Shown: positions 17,659-27,804, numbered from the stretch's first letter. The stretch: 64,000 nucleotides of DNA from an uncultured Porphyromonadaceae bacterium (GCA_900546365.1 URCF01000010.1:15865-79864); one strand, 5' to 3'. Translations and numbers: made by a program. The notes: a model not told the origin generated them from the letters alone.

Positions 17659-18779
17659 TGCTTATCAAGGATTTTGAAAATAATATCCGCTATTTTATCG
17701 TCACTGCCACGCAGAGCCATGCCTCGGATGTTGGAGGCCAACAAGCGGCGGCGGGAGTCATCGCCAAGTAGATTGACCACAGTGTCGCCAAGCTGCGCGG
17801 GTGCATCGGAATCCAGCACCATCACGGCAGCATCGCGGTCCACAAGAGCCTGAGCATTCTTGCGCTGATGGTCCTCCGCCACATTGGGACTCGGCACGAG
17901 CACTGCCGGAATGCCGAGCAACTGAAGCTCGCTGATGGTGCCCGCACCTGCCCGCGCCACCACAAGCGAGGCTGCACTATAGGCAAGCCCCATGTCGGAA
18001 ACGAACGGCATGGCGTGGACATCCGTCTTGTCTTTGGCCAGGGCGGCACACTCCTCTGCATATAGCTTGCCGGTTTGCCACAATATCTGCGCCCCGGTGG
18101 CGGTGATGCTGTCAAGAGCGGCTCCGATACTGCGGTTGATGGTGCGTGCACCGAGACTGCCACCGGTGACAAACAGCACCGGACGGTCGGGATCAAGCCC
18201 CAGCTTGAGCCGTGCCGAAGCAGCGTCAGTGCTGTGCTCAATCAATGAGGGGCGCACCGGATTGCCGGTGAGAGTGATAACGCCGGCAGGGAAAAACCGC
18301 TCCATCCCCTCATAGGCCACACATATAGCCTTGGCCTTGGGTGCGAGCAGCTTGTTGGTGACTCCGGCGTAGGAGTTCTGCTCCTGCAGCAGTGTGGGCA
18401 CACCGGCCTTCTGGGCAGCCTTGAGCATAGGCCCGGAAGCATATCCGCCCACTCCGATGGCCATGTCGGGATTGTATTCGCGCAGAATCTTTTTGGCCTT
18501 GCGCATGCTGCGCCACAGCTTCATGAGCACCGCGAAATTGCGCCACAGACGCTTGCGGTCGAAGCCGGCAACAGGGAGTCCTACAATTCTGAACCCCTCG
18601 GCGGGCACACGCTCCATCTCCATGCGCCCTTCGGCACCTACAAACAGAATTTCTGCATCGGGGCTATGCCGCAGAATAGCCTTGGCGATGGCCACCGCGG
18701 GGAAGATATGGCCGCCGGTGCCACCGCCGCTGATCAAGAAGCGGCGAGGAGAATGGTTGAGGGACTGATTATTGTTCAT
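17655..18779 (-). CDS. murG: UDP-GlcNAc:lipid I N-acetylglucosaminyltransferase
   Basis: 374 residues, GT-B fold, family GT28. SGGGTGGHIFPAVAIA at 17-32 is the lipid-binding G-loop; GGYASGP and FVTGGSLGA mark the other G-loops, and ARAGAGTISELQLLGIPAVLVPSP the UDP-GlcNAc site. Turns lipid I into lipid II on the inner face of the membrane. Between ftsW (9-nt gap) and murC (4-nt overlap). The first 11 residues are a short, poorly conserved lead. Confidence 0.97.
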   Translation of the reverse strand: MNNNQSLNHSPRRFLISGGGTGGHIFPAVAIAKAILRHSPDAEILFVGAEGRMEMERVPAEGFRIVGLPVAGFDRKRLWRNFAVLMKLWRSMRKAKKILREYNPDMAIGVGGYASGPMLKAAQKAGVPTLLQEQNSYAGVTNKLLAPKAKAICVAYEGMERFFPAGVITLTGNPVRPSLIEHSTDAASARLKLGLDPDRPVLFVTGGSLGARTINRSIGAALDSITATGAQILWQTGKLYAEECAALAKDKTDVHAMPFVSDMGLAYSAASLVVARAGAGTISELQLLGIPAVLVPSPNVAEDHQRKNAQALVDRDAAVMVLDSDAPAQLGDTVVNLLGDDSRRRLLASNIRGMALRGSDDKIADIIFKILDKQ

Positions 18780-18788
18780 GACAAATGA

Positions 18789-20069
18789 TTACAAAAGTTG
18801 AGTTGGATTGGCTGCACGGTCGCCTTCCGGACCCTGAGCCAGCTCTGTGGCCGGGGCTTTCTTGGTTGACTGCACGGCGAAACGGCTCACCGACAGCATC
18901 ACTCCGAAAGCGAGCGAGGTGACAAGAATCGATGTGCCGCCCTTGGAGATAAGCGGCAGCGGCTGTCCCGACACCGGGAACACTCCGGTGACAATGGCCA
19001 GATGGAACAATGCCTGCATCACTATCATCACCGCCATACCGATAACCAGCAACGCCGGAAACGCTCTGGTGCATTTGGATGCTATGGCACTCGCCCTTGC
19101 CAGCAGCCACAGATAGAGCACCAGCAGAACAAGGCCACCGATCAATCCGGTGTCCTCGACAATGATGGCGAAGATATAATCGGAAAACGCCAGCGGCAGG
19201 CGCGAAGCTTCGCGGGAGTTGCCGGGGAACACTCCTGTCACTCCGCCGTTGGCCTGCGCCATGAAGGAGTACATCTCCTGACGGTTTTCAGCGTTGATTT
19301 TCTGGTCGTATTTAGGTGTGCCGTCGCCCATGTAGCGCTCTATACGCTGCTGCCATGTACCGGAACGGTCCACATCGCTGTCGTTGCCCGCCCCTACGGC
19401 CTTGAATATACCGAGAATGGCACCGTAGAACAGCAGCACCAGTGCGAATTTCTTGATAGGCACACCACCTATCAGCATCATACTCATGGATATGACCATA
19501 AGCAGCAGGGTGTTGGTCAAACCCTGGCGGATGAGCATGGCACCGAACAAAGCCACAATACCGGCGGCCCAGATGATACCGACATTTTTCACACCTCCCT
19601 TGATTTGGGTACGGCTCATAATGAGCGCGATGATTCCGGCGGCGCTGAATTTCAGGAACTCACTCGGCTGGAGCGTGACCCCGAGAATGGTGATGCTGCG
19701 GCGGGCACCGTTGACAATCTCACCGTTGACCATCACATATCCCATCATGACCACCGAAATGATGGCGAAAATCGGCATCCAGAGCAGGAAGTTGCGGTAG
19801 TGGATGGTTTGAAGAAGATAAACTATACATACGCCAGCGAGCAACATTCCGCCGTGGCGCACCACTGGACCATAGACACCGAACGAGGAAATCGCCACCT
19901 CACGCGAGGATGCGCTGTACAGCTCCACAATCGATATGATGCAGAGAAAAAGGAATATGCCCCAGATATGCTTGTCGGCATGAGTCTTCTCCACGCGTGA
20001 AGCGTCGGAAGAGGACGATGCAGCGACACCCGGGGAAAATGGGTCGATGGTTTGTGTATTGATAGCCAT
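18789..20069 (-). CDS. ftsW: Peptidoglycan glycosyltransferase FtsW (SEDS family)
   Basis: 426 residues. After a cytoplasmic lead of about 33 residues there are about ten membrane helices. SEDS signatures: LGVTLQPSEFLKFSAAGIIA, GVFPGNSREASRLPLAFSDYIFAIIVEDTG and FPVSGQPLPLISKGGTS. Polymerises lipid II together with the class B PBP FtsI at the septum. It sits between murD and murG. The C-terminal tail is about 45 residues long and soluble. Confidence 0.96.
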   Translation of the reverse strand: MAINTQTIDPFSPGVAASSSSDASRVEKTHADKHIWGIFLFLCIISIVELYSASSREVAISSFGVYGPVVRHGGMLLAGVCIVYLLQTIHYRNFLLWMPIFAIISVVMMGYVMVNGEIVNGARRSITILGVTLQPSEFLKFSAAGIIALIMSRTQIKGGVKNVGIIWAAGIVALFGAMLIRQGLTNTLLLMVISMSMMLIGGVPIKKFALVLLFYGAILGIFKAVGAGNDSDVDRSGTWQQRIERYMGDGTPKYDQKINAENRQEMYSFMAQANGGVTGVFPGNSREASRLPLAFSDYIFAIIVEDTGLIGGLVLLVLYLWLLARASAIASKCTRAFPALLVIGMAVMIVMQALFHLAIVTGVFPVSGQPLPLISKGGTSILVTSLAFGVMLSVSRFAVQSTKKAPATELAQGPEGDRAANPTQLL

Positions 20070-20109
20070 ACCGCTTATGTTTTTAGCAATTGGTGTGTAT
20101 TGATTATAT

Positions 20110-21471
20110 TTATTTGCTATTCATTGCTTTGACAGCGTCTTTGAACATTGTGCCGCGCTCCTCGTAGCTGTGAAACAGGTCGAAGCTGGCACAGCATGGC
20201 GACAGAAGCACGGTGTCGCCCGGAGTGGCGAGAGCACGGCATGCCTCAAGAGCTTCGTCAAGCGAGTGGGTGGAGCGGATGGCGGGCACCTTGCCGGTGA
20301 AGAACTGCATCAGCTTGTCGTTGTCCTTGCCCATGCACACTATCGCCTTCACTTTCTCCTTCACCAGAGCCTCTATTTCCGTGTAATCGTTTCCCTTGTC
20401 CTTGCCGCCGAGAATCAGCACAGTGTTGTGCGGCATACTCTCGAGGGCATACCAGCAGGAATTGACATTGGTGGCCTTGGAGTCATTGATATAGCGCACG
20501 CCGTCCACATCGGCCACATACTCCAGACGATGCTCCACGCCCTCGAAATCGGAGAGAGCACGGCGGATGTCGTCCTTTTTGATGTCGAGCAAGCAGGCTG
20601 ACAATCCGGCAGCAAGACTGTTGTAGAGGTTGTGCAACCCTTTGAGCGACAACGATGCGCGCGGCATCATGAATTGCTCGTTGGGAGTGTGGAACTCAAT
20701 ATCGTTGTGTGCGTTGACAAACGCTTTTGTGAGCCCGTCCTCCTCGTGCTCGGCAAACGGCATGAGCATCGCCTCGGTGGTGACATGCTTGAGCTGCGCC
20801 TGAATCACGGGGTCGTCCTGCCAGTAGATGATGGCATCGCGGGAGGTGAGGTTTTGGATGATGCGGAATTTGGCGTTGACATAGTTCTGCATCTTGTAGT
20901 CGTAGCGGTCGAGGTGGTCGGGAGTGATGTTGAGAATAACGGCTATATTGGCCTTGAACTGATACATATTCTCCAGCTGGAAACTCGACAGCTCGATGAC
21001 ATACACATCGTGGTGCTCGCGGAGCACCTGCAGCGCGAGACTCTTGCCCACGTTGCCTGCCAGGCCCACATTGATGCCGGCGTTCTTGAGTATATGATAT
21101 ATGAGGAGAGTGGTAGTGGTTTTACCATTCGAGCCGGTGATGCACACCATCTTGGCATCGGTATAGCGTCCGGCGAACTCAATTTCGGAAATCACGGGAA
21201 TCCCTTTTTCCGCCACAGCTTTCATGACCGGAGTGGTGGGCGCGATACCGGGACTCTTGACAATCTCATCAGCGGCGAGGATTCGGTCCATGGAATGTGT
21301 GCCGTCCTCCCACTCTATACCCTCGTTGTCGAGCATTTGACGATAGTGGGGTGCGATAGTGCCGTAGTCGGACAGAAACACGTTCATACCTTTGGCCTTG
21401 GCAAGTATGGCAGCTCCGACACCGCTTTCGCCACCACCGAGAATCACCATTGTTTTTTCAGATTCGCACAT
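20110..21471 (-). CDS. murD: UDP-N-acetylmuramoyl-L-alanine--D-glutamate ligase
   Basis: 453 residues. N-terminal Rossmann domain (VILGGGESGVGAAILAKAKG), P-loop GSNGKTT at 113-119, NITPDHLDRYD in the middle domain and NDSKATNVNSCWYALESM then LILGGKDKGNDY in the C-terminal domain. Adds D-Glu to UDP-MurNAc-L-Ala. 28 nt after mraY and 40 nt before ftsW in the same transcript direction. Confidence 0.97.
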   Translation of the reverse strand: MCESEKTMVILGGGESGVGAAILAKAKGMNVFLSDYGTIAPHYRQMLDNEGIEWEDGTHSMDRILAADEIVKSPGIAPTTPVMKAVAEKGIPVISEIEFAGRYTDAKMVCITGSNGKTTTTLLIYHILKNAGINVGLAGNVGKSLALQVLREHHDVYVIELSSFQLENMYQFKANIAVILNITPDHLDRYDYKMQNYVNAKFRIIQNLTSRDAIIYWQDDPVIQAQLKHVTTEAMLMPFAEHEEDGLTKAFVNAHNDIEFHTPNEQFMMPRASLSLKGLHNLYNSLAAGLSACLLDIKKDDIRRALSDFEGVEHRLEYVADVDGVRYINDSKATNVNSCWYALESMPHNTVLILGGKDKGNDYTEIEALVKEKVKAIVCMGKDNDKLMQFFTGKVPAIRSTHSLDEALEACRALATPGDTVLLSPCCASFDLFHSYEERGTMFKDAVKAMNSK

Positions 21472-21499
21472 AGCCTGATATATAATTGAGTTTTAGAGT

Positions 21500-22765
21500 T
21501 TAACGTATTTTCAAAGTTGCAAAGGTGAGAGCTGCCAGCAGAATACCCACAATCCAGAAGCGGGTGACAATCCGCGACTCGGGAACAGGCCCCACGGGTG
21601 ACTGGATGATGGCATCGATGCCGGCATTTCCGGGTTTCTGGAAATGATGGTGCAACGGCGTCATCTTGAATATCCGTCTGGGAGTGCCGTAGAGCTTGCG
21701 CGACAGCTTGTAGTATCCTACCTGCATAAGCACCGACAGATCCTCGGCGAAATATATGGCGCACAGAACCGGAATCAGAAGCTCCTTGCGGATGAGGATG
21801 GCAAAAACGGCCACGATGCCTCCGATAGTGAGGCTGCCGGTGTCGCCCATGAACACCTGCGCCGGGAAGGTGTTGTACCACAAGAATCCTATCAAAGCGC
21901 CTATGAAGGCCGACATGAACACCACCAGCTCGGCGCTGCCGGGGATATACATGATATTGAGATAGGAGGAGTAGATGATATTGCCGCCGAGATATGCCAT
22001 GATGGCGAGCGCTATGCAGATGATGGCCGAGGTGCCGGTACAGAGACCGTCAAGACCATCGGTGAGGTTGGCACCGTTGGAGGTGGCTGTGACCACAAAT
22101 ATCACGATGAGCACAAACACTACCCAACCGCCGAGATCGGCATACTTGCCCATCCACTGCGTGAGGCTGCGGTAGTTGAAGTTATGGTTTTTGATGAACG
22201 GAAGGGTGGTTTGCGGAGTCTTCACATCTTCCGAGCGGTAGGCAACCACAGCATCAGCGGTTTCGGTGGCGGGACGCACCTCCACATTCTCGCGCATCAC
22301 CACATCGGGGCTGAGCACCATGGTGAGGCCCACCATCAGTCCGAGGCCCACCTGCCCCACGATTTTGAATTTGCCTTTCATCCCCTCCTTGTTGTGACGC
22401 TTCATTTTCAGATAGTCGTCCATGAATCCCAGGGAGCCGAGCCAGATGGTGCTGAGCACCATCAGCAGCATATACACATTGCAGAGGTTGCCGAGCAGCA
22501 GGCATGGCACAAGGATGGCGAGGATGATGATCACACCGCCCATGGTGGGGGTGCCTTGCTTCGACATCTGGCCTTCCAGCCCGAGGTCGCGCACGATCTC
22601 GCCCACCTGCATCAGCTGAAGGCGCGAGATAATCTTGCGCCCGAACACCATGGCTATAAGCAATGCCAGCACAAACGCGACACCGGAGCGGAATGTGATA
22701 TAGCTCATCAGACGTGCACCCGGCACATCCATCTCCTGCAGAAGTTCAAATAAAAAATAGAGCAT
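21500..22765 (-). CDS. mraY: Phospho-N-acetylmuramoyl-pentapeptide-transferase
   Basis: 421 residues from the ATG at 22765; the frame is open to 22792, but the extension overlaps murE and the family begins MLYxLF. Ten membrane helices. Conserved cytoplasmic motifs: KQGTPTMGGVIII, GFMDDYLKMKRHNKEGM, NLTDGLDGLCTGTSAI and the HHH-containing FKMTPLHHHFQKPG. An extra cytoplasmic or periplasmic stretch around residues 160-200 is usual in Bacteroidetes MraY. Makes lipid I from UDP-MurNAc-pentapeptide and undecaprenyl phosphate. Confidence 0.97.
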   Translation of the reverse strand: MLYFLFELLQEMDVPGARLMSYITFRSGVAFVLALLIAMVFGRKIISRLQLMQVGEIVRDLGLEGQMSKQGTPTMGGVIIILAILVPCLLLGNLCNVYMLLMVLSTIWLGSLGFMDDYLKMKRHNKEGMKGKFKIVGQVGLGLMVGLTMVLSPDVVMRENVEVRPATETADAVVAYRSEDVKTPQTTLPFIKNHNFNYRSLTQWMGKYADLGGWVVFVLIVIFVVTATSNGANLTDGLDGLCTGTSAIICIALAIMAYLGGNIIYSSYLNIMYIPGSAELVVFMSAFIGALIGFLWYNTFPAQVFMGDTGSLTIGGIVAVFAILIRKELLIPVLCAIYFAEDLSVLMQVGYYKLSRKLYGTPRRIFKMTPLHHHFQKPGNAGIDAIIQSPVGPVPESRIVTRFWIVGILLAALTFATLKIR

Positions 22766-22775
22766 CGGGCAGCGG

Positions 22776-24239
22776 TTATTTCTGATTGTCAAAAATTTCT
22801 TTCACCACTTCGCAATCGTCAAAATGGTGTTTCACACCTTTGACTTCCTGATAATTCTCGTGACCCTTACCGGCAATAAGCACCACATCGCCCGGCTTGG
22901 CGAGCATCACAGCGGTACGTATGGCCTCGCGTCGGTCGGTGATGCTGAGCACATTGGAGCGCAGGTCGGTGTTTTCCAGCCCGGCCTCCATGTCGCGCAA
23001 TATCTGCTCGGGCTCCTCGTCACGGGGGTTGTCGGAAGTGAGTACCACGCGGTTGGAGCGCAAGGCGGCCTCCTTGGCCATGATCGGGCGCTTGCCTTTG
23101 TCGCGGTTGCCTCCGGCCCCCACCACAGTGATGATATTCTTGTCGGGGCCTACCACTTCGCGGATGGCCTGAAGCACATTGACCACAGCATCGGGAGTGT
23201 GGGCGTAATCCACCACGGCGGTGACACCGAGCGGGGAATGGATGGTCTGGAATCGTCCGGCCACCGGTACAAGACGGCTCATGTCCACAAGTATCTTCTC
23301 CGGATTCCAGCCGAGCATTGTGGCCACGCCATACACCGCTGTGAGGTTGTAGGCATTGTAGCGTCCGGTGAAGAGGGTTTCCACTTCGTGGCCGTTGAAC
23401 GACATCAGGGTACCGTCGAGACGGCTCTCGACCACGCGGCCCATGAAGTCGGCCGAAGCTCTCAGCGAATATGTGCGATGGACAGCACCGCAGTTCTGGA
23501 GCATCACCGGTCCGGTTTTGTCATCGATGTTTGTGAGCGCGAAAGCATCGGAGGGAAGATTGTCGAAGAACGATTTCTTGGCGCTGAGATAAGCCTCTAC
23601 CGTTTTATGGTAGTCAAGATGGTCGCGGGTGAGATTGGTGAACACACCTCCGGCAAACTTCAGCCCTGCGATGCGGTGCTGATGGGCGGCGTGAGAGCTT
23701 ACCTCCATGGCGGCGTAGGAACATCCGGCCACCACCATCCGGTGGAGCAGCTCGTTGAGGGTGAGAGGATCGGGGGTTGTCTGGTTGGTAGGCACCGCCT
23801 CCGAATCGATATAGTTGCACACCGTTGAGAGCAGGCCGCACTTGTAGCCCATCATTCTCGCCATCTCATAGATGAGGGTGGCGGTGGTGGTTTTGCCGTT
23901 GGTGCCGGTGACGCCCACGAGCTTCAGCTTGCGCGAGGGGTTGCCCCACCATTGCGATGCAAGGAATCCGAGAGCCACAGCAGAGTTGGCCACCTTAATA
24001 TATGTGACATTTGACTCCAACCGCTCCGGAAGATCCTCGCACACAATAGCCGCCGCCCCTGCGAGGGTTACGAGCGGAATGAACTTGTGACCATCGACAT
24101 TGTAGCCGCGCACTGCCACGAACAGCGAGCCGAGCTTTATTTTGCGCGAGTCACATTCCAGCGAGCTGATCTCTTTGCTGTCGCTTCCGATTATTTGCTC
24201 TACTTCGATTGCCGAGAGCAGGTCAGACAATGATTTCAT
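22776..24239 (-). CDS. murE: UDP-MurNAc-tripeptide synthetase (meso-diaminopimelate-adding)
   Basis: 487 residues. P-loop GTNGKTT at 112-118, TNLTRDHLDYHKTVEAYLSAK in the middle domain, and the substrate-specificity motif DNPR at 403-406, which marks enzymes adding meso-diaminopimelate rather than lysine. That agrees with Gram-negative peptidoglycan. YIKVANSAVALGFLA and the N-terminal CDSRKIKLGSLFVA are family features. 39 nt after ftsI and 10 nt before mraY. Confidence 0.97.
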   Translation of the reverse strand: MKSLSDLLSAIEVEQIIGSDSKEISSLECDSRKIKLGSLFVAVRGYNVDGHKFIPLVTLAGAAAIVCEDLPERLESNVTYIKVANSAVALGFLASQWWGNPSRKLKLVGVTGTNGKTTTATLIYEMARMMGYKCGLLSTVCNYIDSEAVPTNQTTPDPLTLNELLHRMVVAGCSYAAMEVSSHAAHQHRIAGLKFAGGVFTNLTRDHLDYHKTVEAYLSAKKSFFDNLPSDAFALTNIDDKTGPVMLQNCGAVHRTYSLRASADFMGRVVESRLDGTLMSFNGHEVETLFTGRYNAYNLTAVYGVATMLGWNPEKILVDMSRLVPVAGRFQTIHSPLGVTAVVDYAHTPDAVVNVLQAIREVVGPDKNIITVVGAGGNRDKGKRPIMAKEAALRSNRVVLTSDNPRDEEPEQILRDMEAGLENTDLRSNVLSITDRREAIRTAVMLAKPGDVVLIAGKGHENYQEVKGVKHHFDDCEVVKEIFDNQK

Positions 24240-24278
24240 ATCTTGAGGTGTGATTTATTGTTAATGTTAAAGTTGTTG

Positions 24279-26345
24279 TCATTCTGTTAGTTTCAGGTGC
24301 ACCACGCCTCCGGCGGGAGTGACGGAGCCGGGCGACGGCTGCTGTCCGCTCACATATCCGGAGCCTGAGAACCGCACATTGTACCCGGCACTCTCGAGTG
24401 CGAGAATAGCATCGCGGAGTCCGTAGCCATGCACATCGGGCACCCCTTTTCCAACTGTCTTGGGGTGGCGGAGCACATTGTGGGAGCGGATATTGAGGTC
24501 GGAGCTGACACGGAATATATTGTCGCTGCGGAGCGAGGCATACATGGTTGGGGCGGATTTGCCGCCGCTGCGGTAGTCGGGACCTGAGCCGAGCATACCG
24601 CGCGAATACATCTTCAAGGCCACACCCTTGAGCACCTCACCACTGGTGCTTGCCGCGCCCATGGCGTTTTGCTTGGGGGCTGCTGTAAGCACTATGCAGG
24701 AGTATTTCGGTGCTTCGGCGGGAAAGAATCCGCAGAATGCCAACCGTTTGCGCGAAGTGTTGTAGGCACCGTTGTCAATCATGTAGCAAGTGCCTGTTTT
24801 GCCGGCGATAGCCACACGCTTGTCGCGCAGACGCCTGCCGGTGCCATGGTCACCCCACACCACAGAAGTGAGCATGTTGCGGAGCTTTTCGGCGTTGGTT
24901 TCGCTGCATATACGGTCGCGGATGTATGTGACGGGGAGAATCGTGTCCATCCCGGCACCGGACAATCCGGACACAAGCCTCGGGCGCACATACCTGCCGC
25001 CGTTGGCAATAGCGTTGTAGATCGAGAGGGTGTATAGAGGCGGTATCTCGGTGGCATAGCCGTAGCTCTGGCGCGACAGCGCGATGCGGCCACCGCGGTC
25101 GGACGGCACACTGTCCACTCTCGGCACACGTTCGCCCGCGATGCCGGTATGCATCGGTTCGAGAAAACCAATCTGCTTGAGTCGGGCGTAGAATCCACCG
25201 GGGTGGGCATCGTAGCGGCGTGTGATGATTTTGGCCATACCAATATTGGACGAGCGCTCTATCACCTCGCCCACAGTCACCGCCCCCACCCCGTGGGCAT
25301 CGGTGATGGGACGACCACCGGCATAGGCCCACGAGCGGCCGGTGGGTATCACTTCGTTCACATTAGTTACAATGCCGTCCTCAAGGGCCAGGAGCATGGA
25401 TATGGTTTTCACCACCGAACCCGGCTCGTAGCCGAGCACCGCACGGTTCATACCTTCGATATATCCGGCTCCGTCGGGATTCTTCTCAAGATTGGAGATA
25501 GCCTTGATGTCGCCGGTGGCCACCTCCATCAGCACAGCCACACCCCAGTCGGCATTGCAGTACTCGAGCATATTGTTGAGCTCATTCTCCACAATATCCT
25601 GCATCTTGATGTCGATGGTAGTGCGTATGTCAAATCCCTTCACCGCCGGGGTGTCGGCCCAGTTGGTAATCTGGCGTGTGAGCGGCACTTTCTTTGCCAC
25701 ACCCGGCTTGCCGTAGAGGAGCGAGTCAAGAGCTTTCTCAAGGCCGGATATTCCGTGCACCTCACTGTTTTCGGAGGTGGCGCCCACACCGCCAATGCTG
25801 CGGCGGGCCATGTCGCCGTAGGGGTTGATGCGTTTGAGATATTTCTCGCGCACAATGCCTGAATGCTTGCCCACCTTGAAGAATGGGAACCGGGCAATCA
25901 TATCACACTCGCTTTCGCTGAGGTTGCTGATCACCTTGTGGTGGCGCGAACGCTTATCCTTGGGTTTGCTGAGCGGAGACAGGAAGTGCGACTGCCACTC
26001 CTGCGAGGTGCGCACAGGAAAATGCGCGGCCATGGAGTCACCGAGCTGCACTATATATTTGCGGAGAGTGTCCTCGGCAAATTTTTCTGCCCTGTAGTCG
26101 ATACGCACAGTGTAGAACCATAGGCTTGTGGCGAGCACACTGCCGTCGGCGGCAAGGATATTGCCGCGCTCGGGCTGGATTTTTTCGGTGCGCGACAGCT
26201 CCTTCATCGCTTTCTTGTTCCATTCCGGCGCGGAAATAACAGTGTTGTCAACCAACTTGTATATGATGCATCCTGCCATGACCAAAATCATGAGCAGGAT
26301 AACTGCGTAGCGCATCAATATGTTTTGTCGGTTCTCTTTTTTCAT
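24279..26345 (-). CDS. ftsI: Division-specific penicillin-binding protein (FtsI/PBP3) with a PASTA domain
   Basis: 688 residues. Short cytoplasmic lead, one membrane helix (about 12-30), a pedestal domain with the conserved RGNILAADGSVLATS, then a transpeptidase domain. Active-site motifs: SVVK (Ser310, Lys313), SSN (365-367) and KTGT (516-519). A C-terminal PASTA domain begins near residue 620 (KGVPDVHGYGLRDAILALESAG). Cross-links septal peptidoglycan with FtsW. PASTA on the class B PBP is common in Bacteroidetes. Confidence 0.95.
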   Translation of the reverse strand: MKKENRQNILMRYAVILLMILVMAGCIIYKLVDNTVISAPEWNKKAMKELSRTEKIQPERGNILAADGSVLATSLWFYTVRIDYRAEKFAEDTLRKYIVQLGDSMAAHFPVRTSQEWQSHFLSPLSKPKDKRSRHHKVISNLSESECDMIARFPFFKVGKHSGIVREKYLKRINPYGDMARRSIGGVGATSENSEVHGISGLEKALDSLLYGKPGVAKKVPLTRQITNWADTPAVKGFDIRTTIDIKMQDIVENELNNMLEYCNADWGVAVLMEVATGDIKAISNLEKNPDGAGYIEGMNRAVLGYEPGSVVKTISMLLALEDGIVTNVNEVIPTGRSWAYAGGRPITDAHGVGAVTVGEVIERSSNIGMAKIITRRYDAHPGGFYARLKQIGFLEPMHTGIAGERVPRVDSVPSDRGGRIALSRQSYGYATEIPPLYTLSIYNAIANGGRYVRPRLVSGLSGAGMDTILPVTYIRDRICSETNAEKLRNMLTSVVWGDHGTGRRLRDKRVAIAGKTGTCYMIDNGAYNTSRKRLAFCGFFPAEAPKYSCIVLTAAPKQNAMGAASTSGEVLKGVALKMYSRGMLGSGPDYRSGGKSAPTMYASLRSDNIFRVSSDLNIRSHNVLRHPKTVGKGVPDVHGYGLRDAILALESAGYNVRFSGSGYVSGQQPSPGSVTPAGGVVHLKLTE

Positions 26346-26376
26346 TGCCGGTCGGAATTGTGTACGTTTATATTGA

Positions 26377-26733
26377 CTACTCTATATCTACAAGCTCAAA
26401 TGCCGGATCATCCTGCACCTGAAGCCCGAGGTGCATCGAATCGACAAGCTGCTGCATGGCCGATTCGCGGACTTTTCCCATATATTTGCTGCGGGCGCGG
26501 TTGCGCTCCGTTTTCATCACTTCCACCTGCGCTTTGTAGCTCTTCACCTGCTCGCGCTTGATTTTGTTGGTGTAGTTGGAGGAGATGTAGGCCATCAGAA
26601 ACACTACCAGCAGAGCGATAACAAGCCAGTTGCGGGCGAAAAAATCACTCGACACCAGCCTCCCGTGAAACAGTTTGCTCAAAAAGGAGGATTTGCGCTT
26701 GGTATGCTTGCTGTTGCTACTCTTTTTAGCCAT
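26377..26733 (-). CDS. ftsL: FtsL-like division protein
   Basis: 118 residues. A basic cytoplasmic start (KKSSNSKHTKRKSS), one membrane helix at about 35-52 and a periplasmic heptad-like helix (IKREQVKSYKAQVEVMKTERNR) fit a bitopic coiled-coil protein of the FtsL/FtsB type. Sequence conservation is weak in this family; the place between rsmH and ftsI supports the call. In known systems FtsL, with FtsQ and FtsB, activates FtsW and FtsI. Confidence 0.88.
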   Translation of the reverse strand: MAKKSSNSKHTKRKSSFLSKLFHGRLVSSDFFARNWLVIALLVVFLMAYISSNYTNKIKREQVKSYKAQVEVMKTERNRARSKYMGKVRESAMQQLVDSMHLGLQVQDDPAFELVDIE

Positions 26734-26742
26734 GTCCCAATG

Positions 26743-27654
26743 CTATAGTTTAACGGCCGCACGCAGTTTGGCACTACGCGAGCGGGGATTGCGGTTGATT
26801 TCCTCGTCGGATGGCACTATCGGTTTGCTGCCGAGCATTTTCAACGGCGCGGAGGTGCGCCCGAAGAAATCCTTGTCCAACTGACCTTTGATGTTGCCGG
26901 TGCGCATGAAGTTCTTCACCAGACGGTCCTCAAGCGAATGGTAGGTGATAATGGCCAGCCGTCCGCCGGGGGCGAGCAACCCGCACGCCTGCTCAAGAAA
27001 CTGCTCAAGTGCATCGAGCTCGCCGTTGACGGCTATGCGCAGTGCCTGAAATACCATGGCAAGCTCCTTTTTCTCCTGCCTGGGATTGACCATCGGGCGC
27101 AGAAGGTCAAGCAACTGGCCGGTGGTGCGCACAGGATGTCCGGCTTCGCGGGCCTTCACAATGGCCGAGGCCATGCGCCGGCTCTGCTTCAGCTCGCCAT
27201 AGAGATAGAAGGTGTCGGCCAAATCTGCCTCACTCATTGTGGCAAGCATATCGGCGGCGGAAATGGAGGAATGGCGGTTCATGCGCATATCGAGCGGCGC
27301 ATCGTGGCGGAACGAAAAGCCACGCTCCGCAGCATCGAAATGATGAAACGACACTCCGAGGTCGGCAAGAACTCCATCCACAGCCTTCACGCCATAGTAG
27401 CGCATGAAATTGCGCAGAAAGCGGAAGTTGCTGTACACCATTGTAAACCGTTCGTCGTTCATGGCGTTGGCCACAGCCTCATCATCCTGGTCAAACGAAT
27501 AGAGATGGCCGCTCAGGCTCAGCTGCTCCACTATGGCACGCGAATGACCGCCGCCGCCGTAAGTGGCATCAACATACACCCCGTCGGGCTTCAGTTGGAG
27601 AGCCGAGAGGGTTTCAGGCAGCAGCGCCGGGATGTGGTATGTTTCGGGTTCCAT
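26743..27654 (-). CDS. rsmH: 16S rRNA (cytosine(1402)-N(4))-methyltransferase
   Basis: 303 residues. SAM-binding motif YVDATYGGGGHSRAIVEQL at 27-45, DGVLADLGVSFHHFD and ERGFSFRHDAPLDMRM are MraW/RsmH signatures, with an inserted helical domain before FQALRIAVNGELDALEQFL and ITYHSLEDRLVKNF. Methylates C1402 at the ribosomal P site. First gene of the dcw cluster here; mraZ, usually found just before it, is absent. Confidence 0.97.
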   Translation of the reverse strand: MEPETYHIPALLPETLSALQLKPDGVYVDATYGGGGHSRAIVEQLSLSGHLYSFDQDDEAVANAMNDERFTMVYSNFRFLRNFMRYYGVKAVDGVLADLGVSFHHFDAAERGFSFRHDAPLDMRMNRHSSISAADMLATMSEADLADTFYLYGELKQSRRMASAIVKAREAGHPVRTTGQLLDLLRPMVNPRQEKKELAMVFQALRIAVNGELDALEQFLEQACGLLAPGGRLAIITYHSLEDRLVKNFMRTGNIKGQLDKDFFGRTSAPLKMLGSKPIVPSDEEINRNPRSRSAKLRAAVKL

Positions 27655-27728
27655 AGATGATTATTGTTCAACGACTTGACAAAACAGTTTATTTCACCGT
27701 AAAATTACACATTTTCAACGGTAATTTA

Positions 27729-27736
27729 CAAACATA
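27729..27736 (-). promoter_or_regulatory. -7 box of the presumed dcw operon promoter
   Basis: TATGTTTG on the minus strand, 74 nt before the rsmH start codon, inside an A+T-rich stretch. No TTG at the ideal -33 distance. It is the best promoter candidate before the twelve-gene cluster. I found no repeat pattern resembling MraZ binding sites in the 27655-27856 gap. Confidence 0.45.
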
Positions 27737-27804
27737 AACTGTAAAATTTTCGCGAATACCCTGCACAAGTTATCAACACTATCGCAATCTATTGTCCATC
27801 AACG

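Noticed and set aside
12646..27654. Missing murF, murB and ddl as a sign of cluster breakage
   Set aside because: Gene spacing and overlaps are tight throughout, and these genes lie elsewhere in many Bacteroidetes; nothing in the sequence suggests a deletion.
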